This document shows, piece by piece, positions 25,948 to 37,065 of a stretch of 64,000 nt of DNA (positions are counted from its first letter, which is position 1; the number at the start of each line of letters is the position of its first letter). The notes beneath the pieces were generated by a model. It was not told the DNA's origin, did no database searches, and saw only the letters and a list, made by a program, of their open reading frames with translations. Source of the DNA: Thalassoglobus sp. JC818 (GTDB lineage: Bacteria; Planctomycetota; Planctomycetia; Planctomycetales; Planctomycetaceae). A program made the translations under genes and the position numbers. Location of the stretch: assembly GCF_040717535.1 (NCBI RefSeq), contig NZ_JBFEFI010000001.1, positions 868,001-932,000 on the forward strand, given 5' to 3'.

Positions 25948-26388
25948 GTGAAACAGCAGACGACTCACCAACTCTGGCTCCTCATTCCCATAGCTCTCTG
26001 GGTCACGTTCTTCTTTCTCCCAGCCTTACCGAGAGAAATTCCAGCTCCAGGATTTGCGATATACACCTTGATTGGTTGGCCTGCCATGTGGCCTTTTCTC
26101 TGTATTCATACGCTCTCACACGTTCTTTTCTTGGCGGCGGTCTCCTTGTGTTGGTATCAGCTTTGGGTTGAAGGTGTGATCGTCTGTCTTGCAGCCGGAG
26201 CGATCACGGCGTTTTTCCCTGTCGGGCCTCCCCAATTGCCCGGAAATCTCTCACTCTGGGGAGCTTACATTTCGCTCATTGTCCTCAGCCTGGGAACAAT
26301 TTTCCGCTCCAGCGATCGAACATCACAAGGTCGCAGAAGAACAACAAACTCGTCCAGAGAATCGGTCCACCGACCAAAAGACGAGTGA
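25948..26388 (+). CDS. Hypothetical membrane protein
   Basis: I do not recognise this protein of about 146 residues. It has three or four hydrophobic segments (LWLLIPIALWVTFFFLPALP, WPFLCIHTLSHVLFLAAVSLCW, VIVCLAAGAITAFFPVG, ISLIVLSLGTIF) and a basic hydrophilic tail. The GTG at 25948 or the TTG at 25939 could start it; both have only a weak GAAGA upstream. The gene-free gaps on both sides show no other gene. Confidence 0.6.
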   Translation: MKQQTTHQLWLLIPIALWVTFFFLPALPREIPAPGFAIYTLIGWPAMWPFLCIHTLSHVLFLAAVSLCWYQLWVEGVIVCLAAGAITAFFPVGPPQLPGNLSLWGAYISLIVLSLGTIFRSSDRTSQGRRRTTNSSRESVHRPKDE

Positions 26389-26601
26389 AAACTGACTCTC
26401 TTTCGCGCAGTCTTTCGTTTTGGCTCGATTTCTGCAACGAATCCGCGAATGAGTTCGTCAGAGCACGTGGAATCGATCCCGCGCTCCGCTCGGATCGAAG
26501 CTTGATGGAAAACTGACGACGAAGTTTGGATAATCTTCCTGGGTCGACACGAGTGTGTCACTGCCCCCAATGAAACCTGACCAGAGAATCTGGAACCCCT
26601 G

Positions 26602-27378
26602 ATGAAAGTTGTTGGATTGATCAGCGCCCTCTGTGTGCTGTTGTCTCATCATTTATGCGCCGACGAACCGACTCCCGACAGCGACCGACCTCAGATCGTC
26701 GCCACGTTTTCAATCGTCGCATACGACCCGGAAGAGGAAGCCTGGGCGATTGGAGTCGCTTCCAAATTCCTGGCGGTCGGCCATGTGGTCCCCTGGGCAG
26801 AATCGGATGCGGGTGCGATCGCGACACAGAGCCTGGCAAACACGTCCTATGGCCCAAACGGTCTGGCATTGCTGCGTGACGGAAAATCTGCCGAAGAAGT
26901 TCTCGAAACACTCATAGAAGCGGACGAGCAAAAGCAAAAACGGCAAGTCGGGATTGTCGATCGTTCAGGAAACGCAGCCACATTTACGGGTGAAGAATGC
27001 CTTCCTTGGTGCGGCGGGAAAACCGGAAATCATTATGCCTGTCAGGGAAATATTCTGGCGGGACCGGAAGTGATCGAGAACATGGCTGCCGCATATGAAA
27101 AGTCCGAGAAACCTCTCGCCTGGAGAGTCATGGAAGCCTTGCAGGCCGCTGATCAATCCGGGGGGGATATCCGTGGTCGTCAATCAGCGGCGATTCTCGT
27201 CGTCAAAGACGGGGCAGGGTACGGCGGTTTCAATGACCGCATGATTGACCTGCGAGTCGACGATCATGAAGCTCCCATCAAGGAGCTTGCTCGAATCCTC
27301 CAATTGAAACTTTCACCATCCGATGAATCGCAGGAGGAGAAAGACTCCGAAGAAAGTGCGGACCAGAGTTCGAATTGA
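26602..27378 (+). CDS. DUF1028 family protein, exported
   Basis: This 258-residue protein is a DUF1028 member: ATFSIVAYDPEEEAWAIGVASKF, GAIATQSLANTSYGPNGLALLRDG, QVGIVDRSGNAATFTGEEC, GNILAGPEVIENM, SAAILVV and YGGFNDRMIDLRVDDH. The fold is related to Ntn hydrolases, and members have been linked to peptidoglycan-related or amidohydrolase functions without firm biochemistry. A short signal peptide (MKVVGLISALCVLLSHHLCA) places it in the periplasm. It is 80 bp upstream of the prenyltransferase-repeat gene on the same strand and may share its transcript. Confidence 0.85.
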   Translation: MKVVGLISALCVLLSHHLCADEPTPDSDRPQIVATFSIVAYDPEEEAWAIGVASKFLAVGHVVPWAESDAGAIATQSLANTSYGPNGLALLRDGKSAEEVLETLIEADEQKQKRQVGIVDRSGNAATFTGEECLPWCGGKTGNHYACQGNILAGPEVIENMAAAYEKSEKPLAWRVMEALQAADQSGGDIRGRQSAAILVVKDGAGYGGFNDRMIDLRVDDHEAPIKELARILQLKLSPSDESQEEKDSEESADQSSN

Positions 27379-27458
27379 TTCGCGACTTGAAAAACGAATT
27401 CATTACAATTGCCCAGTGCGTTCTGGTTCTATTGCACTTTTCCGGGGGAAGAGCCCTC

Positions 27459-28508
27459 ATGTCGCGGCAACAATTTAAAATTGCATTCTTGCTTGTCGGG
27501 ATGATGAGCCTGTGGGGTTTTCCGTCCGAGGCGTTCGGTCAGGATTACTCTCCAGCAGATGTCGATGAATCCATCGTCCGGGCTGTGCAGTTTCTTTCCT
27601 CACAGCAAACAGATGTCGGGGCCTGGCGGACAGAATCATGGGGCGAATCAACGGCGATCACTTCGCTGGCAGTCATGTCGTTTCTCGCGGCAGGTCATGT
27701 TCCAGGGGAAGGACCTTACGGGGAACAGATCAATCAGGGTGTGCGCTGGGTCGTCGAACATCAACAGCCCAACGGAATGCTGGTGCATCAGCAGCGTAGC
27801 CACGGTCCGATGTACAGTCACGGAATCTGCACTCTCATGCTCGCCGAAGTTGTCGGAATGATGGACGAAGCAGACGAGCCGATTGTTCGACGTGCTCTCG
27901 AGAAAGCAATTCTTCTGATTCTTGAGTCACAATCGGTCGCGAAGAACGATCGACATCGTGGCGGCTGGCGGTATCAGACCAACAGCCGTGACAGCGACCT
28001 GAGTGTCACGGGCTGGCAAGTTTTGGCACTGCGTGCTGCGAAAGACATTGGCTGTGATGTGCCTGCTGAAGCGATCGACGCTGCCGTCGACTATGTCCGC
28101 AACTGTGCTGGACGAAACGATCAGGGGTTTGGTTATCAGCCCGGCAATGGCCCGACTCCCACATTGACCGGCACTGGCATCACGTGTCTCGAAGTTTGCG
28201 GAGCCCACCACTCCAAGGAAGCACTGGGAGGAGCTGAATGGCTTGCTGAGAATCCGCTTCGTGACCGATCAAGCTACTTCTTTTACGGAGCGTACTATAC
28301 GGGCATCGGCCTGTTCAAGATCGGCGGTGATGTTGCTGACTTAAACCACGAGCACTTGGTCACCTTGCTCCTTCCTCAACAGGACGATGACGGAGGATGG
28401 ACGCCCCGCTCGGGAAGCGAACGTCAGGCGGGACGCATCTACGCCACCTCGCTGGCCGTGCTCGCACTCGCGGTCGAGTACCGGTATCTCCCGATCTATC
28501 AGCGATAG
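27459..28508 (+). CDS. Prenyltransferase/squalene-oxidase repeat protein, exported
   Basis: This 349-residue protein has repeats of the alpha/alpha-barrel type seen in squalene cyclases and prenyltransferase beta subunits (AVQFLSSQQTDVGAWRTES, GVRWVVEHQQPNGML, AVDYVRNCAGRNDQGFGY, LLPQQDDDGGWTPRSG). It lacks the DxDD acid of squalene-hopene cyclases, so cyclase activity is unlikely. A signal peptide (MSRQQFKIAFLLVGMMSLWGF) shows export, and the ATG at 27459 is chosen for it and the GGGGGAAGA upstream. Such proteins are abundant in planctomycetes and of unknown function. Confidence 0.82.
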   Translation: MSRQQFKIAFLLVGMMSLWGFPSEAFGQDYSPADVDESIVRAVQFLSSQQTDVGAWRTESWGESTAITSLAVMSFLAAGHVPGEGPYGEQINQGVRWVVEHQQPNGMLVHQQRSHGPMYSHGICTLMLAEVVGMMDEADEPIVRRALEKAILLILESQSVAKNDRHRGGWRYQTNSRDSDLSVTGWQVLALRAAKDIGCDVPAEAIDAAVDYVRNCAGRNDQGFGYQPGNGPTPTLTGTGITCLEVCGAHHSKEALGGAEWLAENPLRDRSSYFFYGAYYTGIGLFKIGGDVADLNHEHLVTLLLPQQDDDGGWTPRSGSERQAGRIYATSLAVLALAVEYRYLPIYQR

Positions 28509-28592
28509 ATCAATCCAGAGTTGGATGAAGTTGGCAAACTCTCAGTCAACGATGCGTCGGACTGCTTCCAAAGATTATGAGTGAATGACTTC

Positions 28593-28919
28593 TCAACACC
28601 TGGTCGGAATGCAGACAACCTGTTTGAGAAAGTTGCGAATTTGCTGTTCCGTCCCGGCATCCAGGTTCGCTCCGCGTATTTCGTAGCGAATCCCGCCTTG
28701 CGGGGCGCGATATCCGCGGACGGTGACTCTCGTCGACACCTCGAGATCCTGTCTCACAAACTGATCAATCTCGCTCGCACATCGATCCGAAATTCCGGCC
28801 GACTCCGTCAACTTGTTGTTGTCGATAACGAGCGTCAGGACAGCGTTTCGACTCCGGTGAATGCTCCAGAGCACAAATCCAATCAACACCATCACTCCCA
28901 GGATGTTGAGGGGTTCCAC
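28593..28919 (-). CDS. Small membrane-anchored protein, possibly DUF3634-like
   Basis: This 108-residue protein has one N-terminal membrane helix (LNILGVMVLIGFVLWSI). A soluble domain follows with the alternating beta/alpha pattern VLTLVIDNNKLTESAG ... ISDRCASEIDQFV ... LDAGTEQQIRNFLK, similar in outline to DUF3634 proteins. The assignment is tentative and rests on layout rather than a fixed motif. It converges on the prenyltransferase-repeat gene, with only about 85 bp between them. Confidence 0.6.
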   Translation of the reverse strand: MEPLNILGVMVLIGFVLWSIHRSRNAVLTLVIDNNKLTESAGISDRCASEIDQFVRQDLEVSTRVTVRGYRAPQGGIRYEIRGANLDAGTEQQIRNFLKQVVCIPTRC

Positions 28920-29256
28920 GAGCGCTCTCCTTCTTCACGTTTAAGCGGTCGACGGGTTAACCAACCAGCAACTGAATTGAGACATACTCTTCAGTCTCTC
29001 TCCACTTGTTGAAACGAGATCTTCCCAACGGATGCTGCGATCGCACATTCGCAGTTTTGCCGTCTGAGGAGAAGCGATTCCTGAAAGAACGCCTGTACAT
29101 TCATTCGATCGTGCAAGTTGTGGTGAGAAGATCGAACCATTCAATTTCAATCAATGGAAAATTCAATCAGAGCATAGACAACTGTTGATTGATCATCACT
29201 TTTACTGCAATATTGGCCAAATCGTCAATGACTCTGGATTGGATCGAGACACAGCG
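28920..29256. other. Gene-free interval between divergent small genes
   Basis: I see no gene or repeat in these 337 bp. They should carry the promoters of both flanking genes. The region past 29130 is A/T-rich. Confidence 0.5.
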
Positions 29257-29595
29257 ATGGTGAAGGGAAGAGGACAAGAATTTCAGACGGGCGACTGGGT
29301 CATCTACCATAAGACCAAGTGGAGTTCACACCCGGGTCCCCGAGCACGAGACATCAAACCGTCTCCGGGTGGGGATCAATACGTCTACTGCATCGACAAA
29401 TTCTGGGTCGTTGATGAAGTTCAAAGCGACGGGTCAATCGTTCTGATCACACGCACAGGCAAACGTCACATTGTTGACTCTGACGTCCCCAATTTGCGGA
29501 GAGCGACCTGGATTGACCGGCTGCGTTTTCGCTCGAGATTTCAGGCTGTGGAAATGATGAATCGAGAACAAACATCATCCGTTGCTTCGGAATAG
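29257..29595 (+). CDS. Hypothetical small protein
   Basis: I do not recognise this 112-residue protein. It is small, basic and beta-rich, with a KGRGQEFQTGDWVIYHKTKW opening and a later VVDEVQSDGSIVLITRTGKRHIV stretch that reads like an SH3- or KOW-like barrel; this is only a shape impression. The ATG at 29257 is chosen because the 24 codons before it look non-coding, but the longer frame from 29185 is possible. It ends before a bidirectional terminator. Confidence 0.6.
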   Translation: MVKGRGQEFQTGDWVIYHKTKWSSHPGPRARDIKPSPGGDQYVYCIDKFWVVDEVQSDGSIVLITRTGKRHIVDSDVPNLRRATWIDRLRFRSRFQAVEMMNREQTSSVASE

Positions 29596-29652
29596 CAGCC
29601 ATCGCTGAGCCGGCAGACACTCTCGCTCGAAAAGCTGTCATTGACAAAAGAC

Positions 29653-29691
29653 GATCCACTGAATGTTGGACAACCAACGCCTCAGTGGATC
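29653..29691. terminator. Two-part stem-loop between convergent genes
   Basis: A 10-bp outer stem (GATCCACTGA with TCAGTGGATC) encloses an inner 5-bp stem (GTTGG with CCAAC). It lies between the ends of a plus gene and the minus oxidoreductase gene, so it can serve both strands. T-runs are weak. Confidence 0.75.
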
Positions 29692-29739
29692 GTGTTCAAT
29701 TGGGCTCAATGAGAGTCACAAAGTCTCTTTCGGGAACTG

Positions 29740-31026
29740 CTAAATCTGTGGTGTCCAACCTGGCTCGTACTCTCGCTTCCAGAGATTCTGAGCTTGTGGA
29801 TTGCCGAGAATGTGTCCGTTGGTCGGATCACATTGCAGAGCAGATTGCGTCTGATAGGAAATATTTCCGAGATGGCAAAGCAGCGTGCTTCGATGACCGA
29901 TTTCGATCTCGGCATTCAGGTTTTGATGCTCGCCTGCCCGAATCGCCTGAATGAGATTGTCGACGTGCGGCTCATTCTCAAGCGATGACGTTCCCTCATC
30001 AATGACCTTGTCATTCCGATCGAAGAACTTGTAGTTCCCCCCTCCATCGATCTCGCAAGCCCCTTTGTCGCCATAAAAAGCGACGAAGCCGGATGAGTCT
30101 TTGTGTCGGTTGCAACTCAATCCCTGCCAGGAGATTTGTTTTCCTTCCGGGAATTCGAAGGTCACGATATTCGTGTCCGGCGTCTGCTGATCGTCTTCGA
30201 ACGCATACCGTCCACCGCTGGACACAACTGACGTCGGGAAGTCAACGCCCAATCCCCATCGACAGATGTCAAGAGCATGAATTCCGTTGTTGCCGAGCTC
30301 TCCATTTCCCCAATGCCACAGCCAGTGCCAGTTGTAGTGGATGCGGTTGTCGTAATACGGAACGCGTGGAGCTGGTCCTTGCCACAGTTCGTAATCGAGA
30401 TTGCCCGGGACCTCTGCAAAGCGACCAACGCCGATCGTATCTCGCAGGTTGTTGTACCAAGATCGGGCACAGTAGACGTTTCCAATGATGCCTTCGTGCA
30501 TTTTCGTAATCGCATCAATGTAGCCGGGATTGCTTCGACGTTGAGTTCCCAGTTGGACAGCTCGATCATGATGACGAGCTGCTTTGATCATCATTTCGCC
30601 TTCCCACGGATTGTGGCTGCAAGGCTTTTCGCAGTAGACATGCTTGCCTGCGGCGCAAGCAAGAATTGTGGCAGGAGCATGCCAGTGATTGGGAGCAGCA
30701 CAGACAAAGATATCGAGCTCGGGATCATCGAGCATGCGTCGATAATCGGTAATCGGCTCTGGTACCTGATTCGTGTCTTTCTCCAGCTGAGCGACAGCAC
30801 TTCCCGCCCGAGACGAATCCACGTCGCAGACATACTTCACATTGACACCCGGTTGACGTGCATAAGAAACGGCCAACGATCGGCCACGGCTGAGTCCCAT
30901 CACACCGACATTGAGTTTCTGCGAGGGGAGCTCTCCCTGATTTGCGATTAATGGACCTGATGAGGCATAGGCCAACGCGGCAGCCGAAGTCGTTTTAAGA
31001 AGGTCGCGGCGAGTCATTGAAGTCAT
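29740..31026 (-). CDS. Tat-exported Gfo/Idh/MocA family oxidoreductase
   Basis: This 428-residue protein has a Tat signal (MTRRDLLKTTSAAALAYA) and a Rossmann domain that begins NVGVMGLSRGRSLAVSYARQPG. The cofactor/substrate motif CEKP lies in HVYCEKPCSHN, and the C-terminal alpha/beta domain carries the planctomycete-type HYNWHWLWHWGNGELGNNGIHALD. The group is NAD(P)-dependent, often on sugars or their derivatives; the substrate is unknown. Tat export is usual for this planctomycete subgroup and means a folded, cofactor-loaded protein crosses the membrane. The ATG at 31026 has AAGGAA upstream. Confidence 0.9.
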   Translation of the reverse strand: MTSMTRRDLLKTTSAAALAYASSGPLIANQGELPSQKLNVGVMGLSRGRSLAVSYARQPGVNVKYVCDVDSSRAGSAVAQLEKDTNQVPEPITDYRRMLDDPELDIFVCAAPNHWHAPATILACAAGKHVYCEKPCSHNPWEGEMMIKAARHHDRAVQLGTQRRSNPGYIDAITKMHEGIIGNVYCARSWYNNLRDTIGVGRFAEVPGNLDYELWQGPAPRVPYYDNRIHYNWHWLWHWGNGELGNNGIHALDICRWGLGVDFPTSVVSSGGRYAFEDDQQTPDTNIVTFEFPEGKQISWQGLSCNRHKDSSGFVAFYGDKGACEIDGGGNYKFFDRNDKVIDEGTSSLENEPHVDNLIQAIRAGEHQNLNAEIEIGHRSTLLCHLGNISYQTQSALQCDPTNGHILGNPQAQNLWKREYEPGWTPQI

Positions 31027-31137
31027 TCGGTATTCCTTGGTGGGAGAAGTGGCGAGGGTTGGATTATAATCTGTTGCGTGAGAGGACGTCACTCTCACAC
31101 GGGACAACTCAAAATTGGTCTCAAATTTCTCTCATCA

Positions 31138-32658
31138 ATGACCACTCAACTTCCCCACGAAAAACCGCCAAAAAACTCGGTGAGTCGTTCCCGCAATCGA
31201 CGAACGCTGTTCCGTTGCGCTGCTTTGTTGCTTGCGCTCATTCCATTCATTCTTCTCGAGATTGCCCTCGTCGTTGCAGGGGTCGGTGAAGACGATCTCG
31301 GCGACGATCCGTTTGTCGGCTTCTCAGAAGTTTCTCCGCTCTTCGAACTCGACGAAGACCGCGACGAATACGTGATTTCAAATCGTCGACTGAAGTTCTT
31401 CGCTCCCGATGCATTCCCTGCGAAGAAGGCCGATCAGACCTTTCGAGTTTTCGTTCTCGGCGGTTCAACAGTGCAGGGGAGGCCCTATTCGATCGAGACG
31501 TCGTTCCCCACATTCGCACGAATAGCGCTCGAGACATCGGTCCCCAATCGCCAGTGGGAAGTCATCAACTGCGGAGGAGTGTCGTATGCCAGCTATCGAC
31601 TTGTCCCGATCCTTAAGGAGTGTCTTCAATACGAGCCTGACTTGATCGTTGTCTGTTCCGGGCACAATGAGTTTCTTGAAGATCGAAGCTATGCTGCGAT
31701 CAAATCGCTGCCGACGTGGATTCAAACTCCGTCGGACTGGTTCTTGAAACGCCGCACTGTGCAGCTTGCAGCAAACGTGTTCGCAGGTGGAAATTCTCCA
31801 TCGACAACTCTTGCTGCAGATGCCGATGCCATCCTCGACTACCGCAATGGAATCGAAGCCTTCCGTCGAGACTTTGCTCACAGTCGGGCAGTGGCCAAGC
31901 ACTACGAATCAAATCTGAACCGAATGGTTTCTCTCACTCAGCAGGCGAATGTCCCGCTGCTGTTCATGCTTCCACCTTCGAATCTGAGCGGACAACCTCC
32001 CTTCAAATCGGAACCGATGGAAACCATCACCGCGGAACAATTGGAAGAGGTCAAGAGCCTTCGAGAATCGGCTCGCGATTACTACCGGACCGACTTACGA
32101 GAAGCGATTCGCGTTTGGTCGGAAATCGCCTTGATCGATCCTCACTCTGCAGACAACTGGTACGAATATGGTCAGTGCCTGGAGATCGCAGGTCAGCACA
32201 CCGAAGCCCGGGCTGCCTATGTAAATGCTCGCGATCTTGATGTCTGTCCGCTTCGCATGACGACCCCTCTCGAAGAGAGCATGAAGAAAGTCTCGGACGA
32301 GCGCGAAGTTCCATTGCTGAATCTGCATGAACAACTGGAGGAACAAACTACGACGCACATTCTGGGCGACCAGTGGCTTGTCGATCATGTACATCCAAGT
32401 TTTGAAGGGCACTACGAGATCGCACTCATTCTCGTAGAGTGGATGCAAGACAGAGGATTCGTTGAACTTCCCGAGAACTGGAGGGAAACGAGTCGCGATG
32501 AATTCACCATTCACTTTGAATCTCTCGATCGACCGTACTTTCATCGAGGCCAGCGAGCGCTCGAATCGTTACGCAACTGGACGCAAGGAGACCGCGACGG
32601 TCCGCCGGTGCGAGAACGATTCCCGCACCTCTTCTCGAAAAAAGAGTCGCACAACTGA
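31138..32658 (+). CDS. SGNH/GDSL-type hydrolase-like protein, membrane-anchored
   Basis: This 506-residue protein has an N-terminal membrane helix (ALLLALIPFILLEIALVVA) and an SGNH hydrolase core. Block I is FVLGGSTVQG (nucleophile Ser), block II is NCGGVSYAS (Gly), block III is SGHNEF (Asn), and block V is DHVHPSFEGH (Asp and His). A TPR-like helical region sits between blocks III and V. The family hydrolyses esters or acetyl groups; the natural substrate here is unknown. The start is placed at the ATG of 31138, before a long basic N-terminal arm. Confidence 0.85.
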   Translation: MTTQLPHEKPPKNSVSRSRNRRTLFRCAALLLALIPFILLEIALVVAGVGEDDLGDDPFVGFSEVSPLFELDEDRDEYVISNRRLKFFAPDAFPAKKADQTFRVFVLGGSTVQGRPYSIETSFPTFARIALETSVPNRQWEVINCGGVSYASYRLVPILKECLQYEPDLIVVCSGHNEFLEDRSYAAIKSLPTWIQTPSDWFLKRRTVQLAANVFAGGNSPSTTLAADADAILDYRNGIEAFRRDFAHSRAVAKHYESNLNRMVSLTQQANVPLLFMLPPSNLSGQPPFKSEPMETITAEQLEEVKSLRESARDYYRTDLREAIRVWSEIALIDPHSADNWYEYGQCLEIAGQHTEARAAYVNARDLDVCPLRMTTPLEESMKKVSDEREVPLLNLHEQLEEQTTTHILGDQWLVDHVHPSFEGHYEIALILVEWMQDRGFVELPENWRETSRDEFTIHFESLDRPYFHRGQRALESLRNWTQGDRDGPPVRERFPHLFSKKESHN

Positions 32659-32906
32659 GAGTCGAAGAGGCTTTCGCAAGACTCGGTAAGTCGAACCAAT
32701 TCTCAGTCAGGATTCTCCCGGGCGAGGCATAATCTCCGGAGCGAGAAAAGCATCGAGTGCGTCTGTACTGATATCCTCCAAAGCACCGCGATGCAGGGAC
32801 TTGCGGACATTGGGAGATTTGCTCGCGAATTCATTCGTCGCGAGCAGGAAATGCATTCGAAATGCTCTATAATCCGGGTTTCTGCGGAATGAACTTGAAG
32901 TAGACC

Positions 32907-33563
32907 ATGCAAAAATCACCTCCCTCAGTTGACCTGAAGCCATTCTTCTTTGCTCATGATGACATTGAGGAACGGTACGACGGCCGACTTGATTGGGCCG
33001 AATTTTTCGGCAACGACAATCCTGTCGAAATCGACATCGGCTGTGGTCGGGGACTGTTCCTGGTTCACGCGTCAGAAGCGTGTCCGGACCGTAACTTTCT
33101 GGGACTCGAAATTGATTTCCGAGAGGGACGACGAGGGGCTGCGCGATTGAAACGCAGAAACCTGACGAACGCACGCGTGATTGGAGGGGATGCGAATGTT
33201 CCGCTCAACAAGATGATCACTCCTCATTCTGTCGATGCGATTCACGTCTACTTTCCCGATCCGTGGTGGAAGCGAAAGCATCGGTCACGAAGAATCGTCA
33301 ACGACAAGTTCGTCGATCAATGTGCGAATCTGCTTGTCCCCGGCGGACTCTTCCACTCATGGACAGATGTCGAAGAATACTTCGGTGTCATTTCCTCGCT
33401 CCTCGATCATCACCCAAAGTTCGATACACTGCCCGCTCCCACCGAACGTCCGCCAGAAGATGACATGGACTATCAGACAAGCTACGAACGCAAGAAACGC
33501 AAGCTTGGTCTTCCTATTCATCGCGGAAAGTGGCAACGCAAACCACTCGAAGCTGATGACTAA
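32907..33563 (+). CDS. trmB: tRNA (guanine-N7-)-methyltransferase TrmB
   Basis: This 218-residue protein methylates G46 of tRNA at N7 with SAM. It shows the SAM motif [12 protein letters not shown], the GLEID acidic motif and the catalytic signature [19 protein letters not shown], all in the expected order. The C-terminus [19 protein letters not shown] fits the family's TxxExxxxxxGxxI motif. Length is normal. It starts at an ATG with a weak GAAG upstream and stands alone. Confidence 0.95.
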   Translation: MQKSPPSVDLKPFFFAHDDIEERYDGRLDWAEFFGNDNPVEIDIGCGRGLFLVHASEACPDRNFLGLEIDFREGRRGAARLKRRNLTNARVIGGDANVPLNKMITPHSVDAIHVYFPDPWWKRKHRSRRIVNDKFVDQCANLLVPGGLFHSWTDVEEYFGVISSLLDHHPKFDTLPAPTERPPEDDMDYQTSYERKKRKLGLPIHRGKWQRKPLEADD

Positions 33564-33759
33564 TCGTTCGTTCGAATGAGTTTCAAGCTGTCATTATGCC
33601 ATGTTGAGACGGTACATCCATCCGGTCTCCGCGAATTCGCCAGAGCGAACGAATCATCCCACCAGTCATAAAATCTGCTGAACTCAAGCCGATCTACATG
33701 CTCTTGAGTCACAGCAGAATCACCAACCACTGAGATCATTGCTGAGAGGCGAGAAAATC

Positions 33760-35061
33760 ATGCCGATGACAACCGTTCTTGTTTCGATCCCCGGTCTGCG
33801 AGCCGAAGATCTGGCGCAGATGCCCAACCTGCAGAAGATCGCTCAGCGAGGAGCTGCTCGCCCACTACAGGCGTCATTCCCGTGTGTTACTTGTCCCGTG
33901 CAGGCGAACCTGACCACCGGGGTTTTGCCGGACGAACATGGTGTGATCGCCAACGGATTTTTCTATCGCGACAAAGGAGAAGTGGAACTCTGGACTGCCT
34001 GGAACGAGTGCTTCGAAGCTCCACAAATCTGGGATCAATTGCACACTCACGATCCATCGATCACCTCGGCGGTGTGGTTTCCAATGCACTCCAAAGGAGC
34101 AGGGGCTGACTACATCTGCACGCCTGCACCGATCCACAACCCCGACGGATCGGAGTCGCTTTGGTGTTATACCAAACCTCAAGAACTCTACGGAGAACTT
34201 CGCGATGAATTGGGGCACTTCCCGTTAATGAACTTCTGGGGGCCGATCGCCAATATCAAGTCGAGCAATTGGATTATCGATTCAGCAATCAAGGCAGCTC
34301 ATCAATTCAAACCGCAGTTCTCTTACATTTACATCACGCATCTCGACTATGCAGCCCAGAAGCTTGGCCCCAACAGCCCCGAAGCCCAGCAGGCAGTCAT
34401 CGATCTCGACGAGTCACTCGGTCGACTCATCGAAGGCTATGAGTCTTCCGGAATGGGAGAAATTCGGTGGCTGATCGCAAGTGAATATGTCATCACCGAA
34501 GTGAACGATGTTGCTTATCCGAACCGCGTTTTGCGAGATGCAGGTTACCTCCACCTCGACGAGCGTGACGGTCTGGAATACCTCGTCCCCGGCGAATCCC
34601 CAGCTTGGGCGATGGTTGATCACCAGCTAGCTCATGTCTTCGTAAAAGAAGAACAGACGATTGAATCAGTCGCCAAGCTCTTCAGAGATCATCCGCTGGT
34701 CGATGAAGTTCTCGTCGGAAGCGAGCGAGATAAATATCATCTAAATCATCCACGATCGGGCGAAATCGTTCTCATTTCCAAACCGGATGCCTGGTTCGCC
34801 TATTACTGGTGGAACGACGACGCCAAAGCTCCATCATTTGCGCGAACAGTCGACATTCATCGAAAACCGGGCTACGACCCCGTTGAAATGTTCATCGACA
34901 TGCCAAGCAAACAAACTCCCCTCGACGCAACACTCGTCAAAGGCTCACACGGCTACCCGGGAGTCCCCGGAGTCCTCATCTCATCGACACCACTCGAAGC
35001 GGAAGACTACCGTGACATCGATGTCGCCAAACTGATCCTGAGCGAGTTTGGGGTGAGTTGA
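33760..35061 (+). CDS. Alkaline phosphatase-superfamily protein (nucleotide pyrophosphatase-like)
   Basis: This 433-residue protein belongs to the type I phosphodiesterase/nucleotide pyrophosphatase group of the alkaline phosphatase superfamily. It has the opening [13 protein letters not shown], the nucleophile region [30 protein letters not shown] (Thr as nucleophile), WFPMHSKGA and a late [12 protein letters not shown] that should hold a metal-binding His. There is no signal peptide. The family cleaves phosphodiester or phosphomonoester bonds; the substrate is unknown. The ATG at 33760 has GAGAGG upstream; the longer frame adds seven residues without family likeness. Confidence 0.88.
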   Translation: MPMTTVLVSIPGLRAEDLAQMPNLQKIAQRGAARPLQASFPCVTCPVQANLTTGVLPDEHGVIANGFFYRDKGEVELWTAWNECFEAPQIWDQLHTHDPSITSAVWFPMHSKGAGADYICTPAPIHNPDGSESLWCYTKPQELYGELRDELGHFPLMNFWGPIANIKSSNWIIDSAIKAAHQFKPQFSYIYITHLDYAAQKLGPNSPEAQQAVIDLDESLGRLIEGYESSGMGEIRWLIASEYVITEVNDVAYPNRVLRDAGYLHLDERDGLEYLVPGESPAWAMVDHQLAHVFVKEEQTIESVAKLFRDHPLVDEVLVGSERDKYHLNHPRSGEIVLISKPDAWFAYYWWNDDAKAPSFARTVDIHRKPGYDPVEMFIDMPSKQTPLDATLVKGSHGYPGVPGVLISSTPLEAEDYRDIDVAKLILSEFGVS

Positions 35062-35104
35062 TTTCTCCAACATGTTTCTCCGACGTACTAGTGGGCTAAA
35101 CTTA

Positions 35105-35962
35105 ATGACAACAGCAACCGCGAAGACGATCCAGATTTATCTACCAACCGGTGAACCGAGAGGTATTCGGATTGCCGAAATCACGACTCGAATCGTTCAA
35201 GCAGTTCTGATTCCTCGGAGCGACCTCGCTCAAGGTAAGCGTCGCAAAGAACTCGACCTCCCAGGGGTCTACTTTTTGTTTGGCGATGTTGAAGACGAAG
35301 CCAAACCTGTCGTCTACATCGGGCAATCCGAAGATGGACGAAACCGATTCGACAGCCACAACAAGACCAAGTCGTTTTGGAAGACCGCGATCTTCTGTGT
35401 TTCGAAGACTCAAAACTTCACTCAAGCCCACATCAGATATCTGGAGTGGTATTGCATGCAACGAGCTAAAGAAGTTGGTCGTTACAATCTCGAAAATGGT
35501 CAGGTACCCGTTTCTTCTAACTACGTACCAGAACCGATGGAAGCTGAGTTACTCGACGTCTTCGAAACAATCAGTACTCTTGTTTCATCACTCGGATACC
35601 CCGTCTTCGAACCGATCTCGAAGCCAAATCGCTCATCTGAAATCTTCTACTGCCAAGGTGGGGGGAGTGATGGAAAAGGTGAATTGGTAGAAGAGGGGTT
35701 CGTTGTTCATTCGGGGAGCAAGGCTCGCATCCAAGTGACGCCATCGGCAACCTCCAGCGTGACTCCTCATCGTGAACGGCTGATTGCTGCGGGCGTGCTT
35801 GAAGAGGTTGAAGGCCAATTTGTCTTTAAGGAAGACTATCTGTTCTCCTCACCAAGTACGGCTGCAGGAATAGTGCTGGGGAGATCAGCAAACGGTTGGG
35901 TCGAATGGAAAAATACTCACGGCGCTACACTCAATGATGTCTATCGAGAAGATTCAGATTGA
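35105..35962 (+). CDS. GIY-YIG nuclease-family protein with DUF4357
   Basis: This 285-residue protein has an N-terminal GIY-YIG domain (GVYFLFGD ... VVYIGQS, with Gly-Val-Tyr and Tyr-Ile-Gly in the usual places, then RFDSHNKTKSFW). A C-terminal DUF4357 follows (SPSTAAGIVLGRSANGWVEWKN). This two-domain layout is common in proteins of defence or mobile regions, but its function is not established. No mobile-element boundary is visible, and flanking genes are housekeeping. The ATG at 35105 is chosen over 35072 because the N-terminal 11 codons look non-coding. Confidence 0.85.
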   Translation: MTTATAKTIQIYLPTGEPRGIRIAEITTRIVQAVLIPRSDLAQGKRRKELDLPGVYFLFGDVEDEAKPVVYIGQSEDGRNRFDSHNKTKSFWKTAIFCVSKTQNFTQAHIRYLEWYCMQRAKEVGRYNLENGQVPVSSNYVPEPMEAELLDVFETISTLVSSLGYPVFEPISKPNRSSEIFYCQGGGSDGKGELVEEGFVVHSGSKARIQVTPSATSSVTPHRERLIAAGVLEEVEGQFVFKEDYLFSSPSTAAGIVLGRSANGWVEWKNTHGATLNDVYREDSD

Positions 35963-36021
35963 ACCTCGGAAAGTGCCCGATGAACACGACGATGTGAGTG
36001 ATGATCCAATGTTGCGCAGCT

Positions 36022-37065
<1,044 letters not shown>

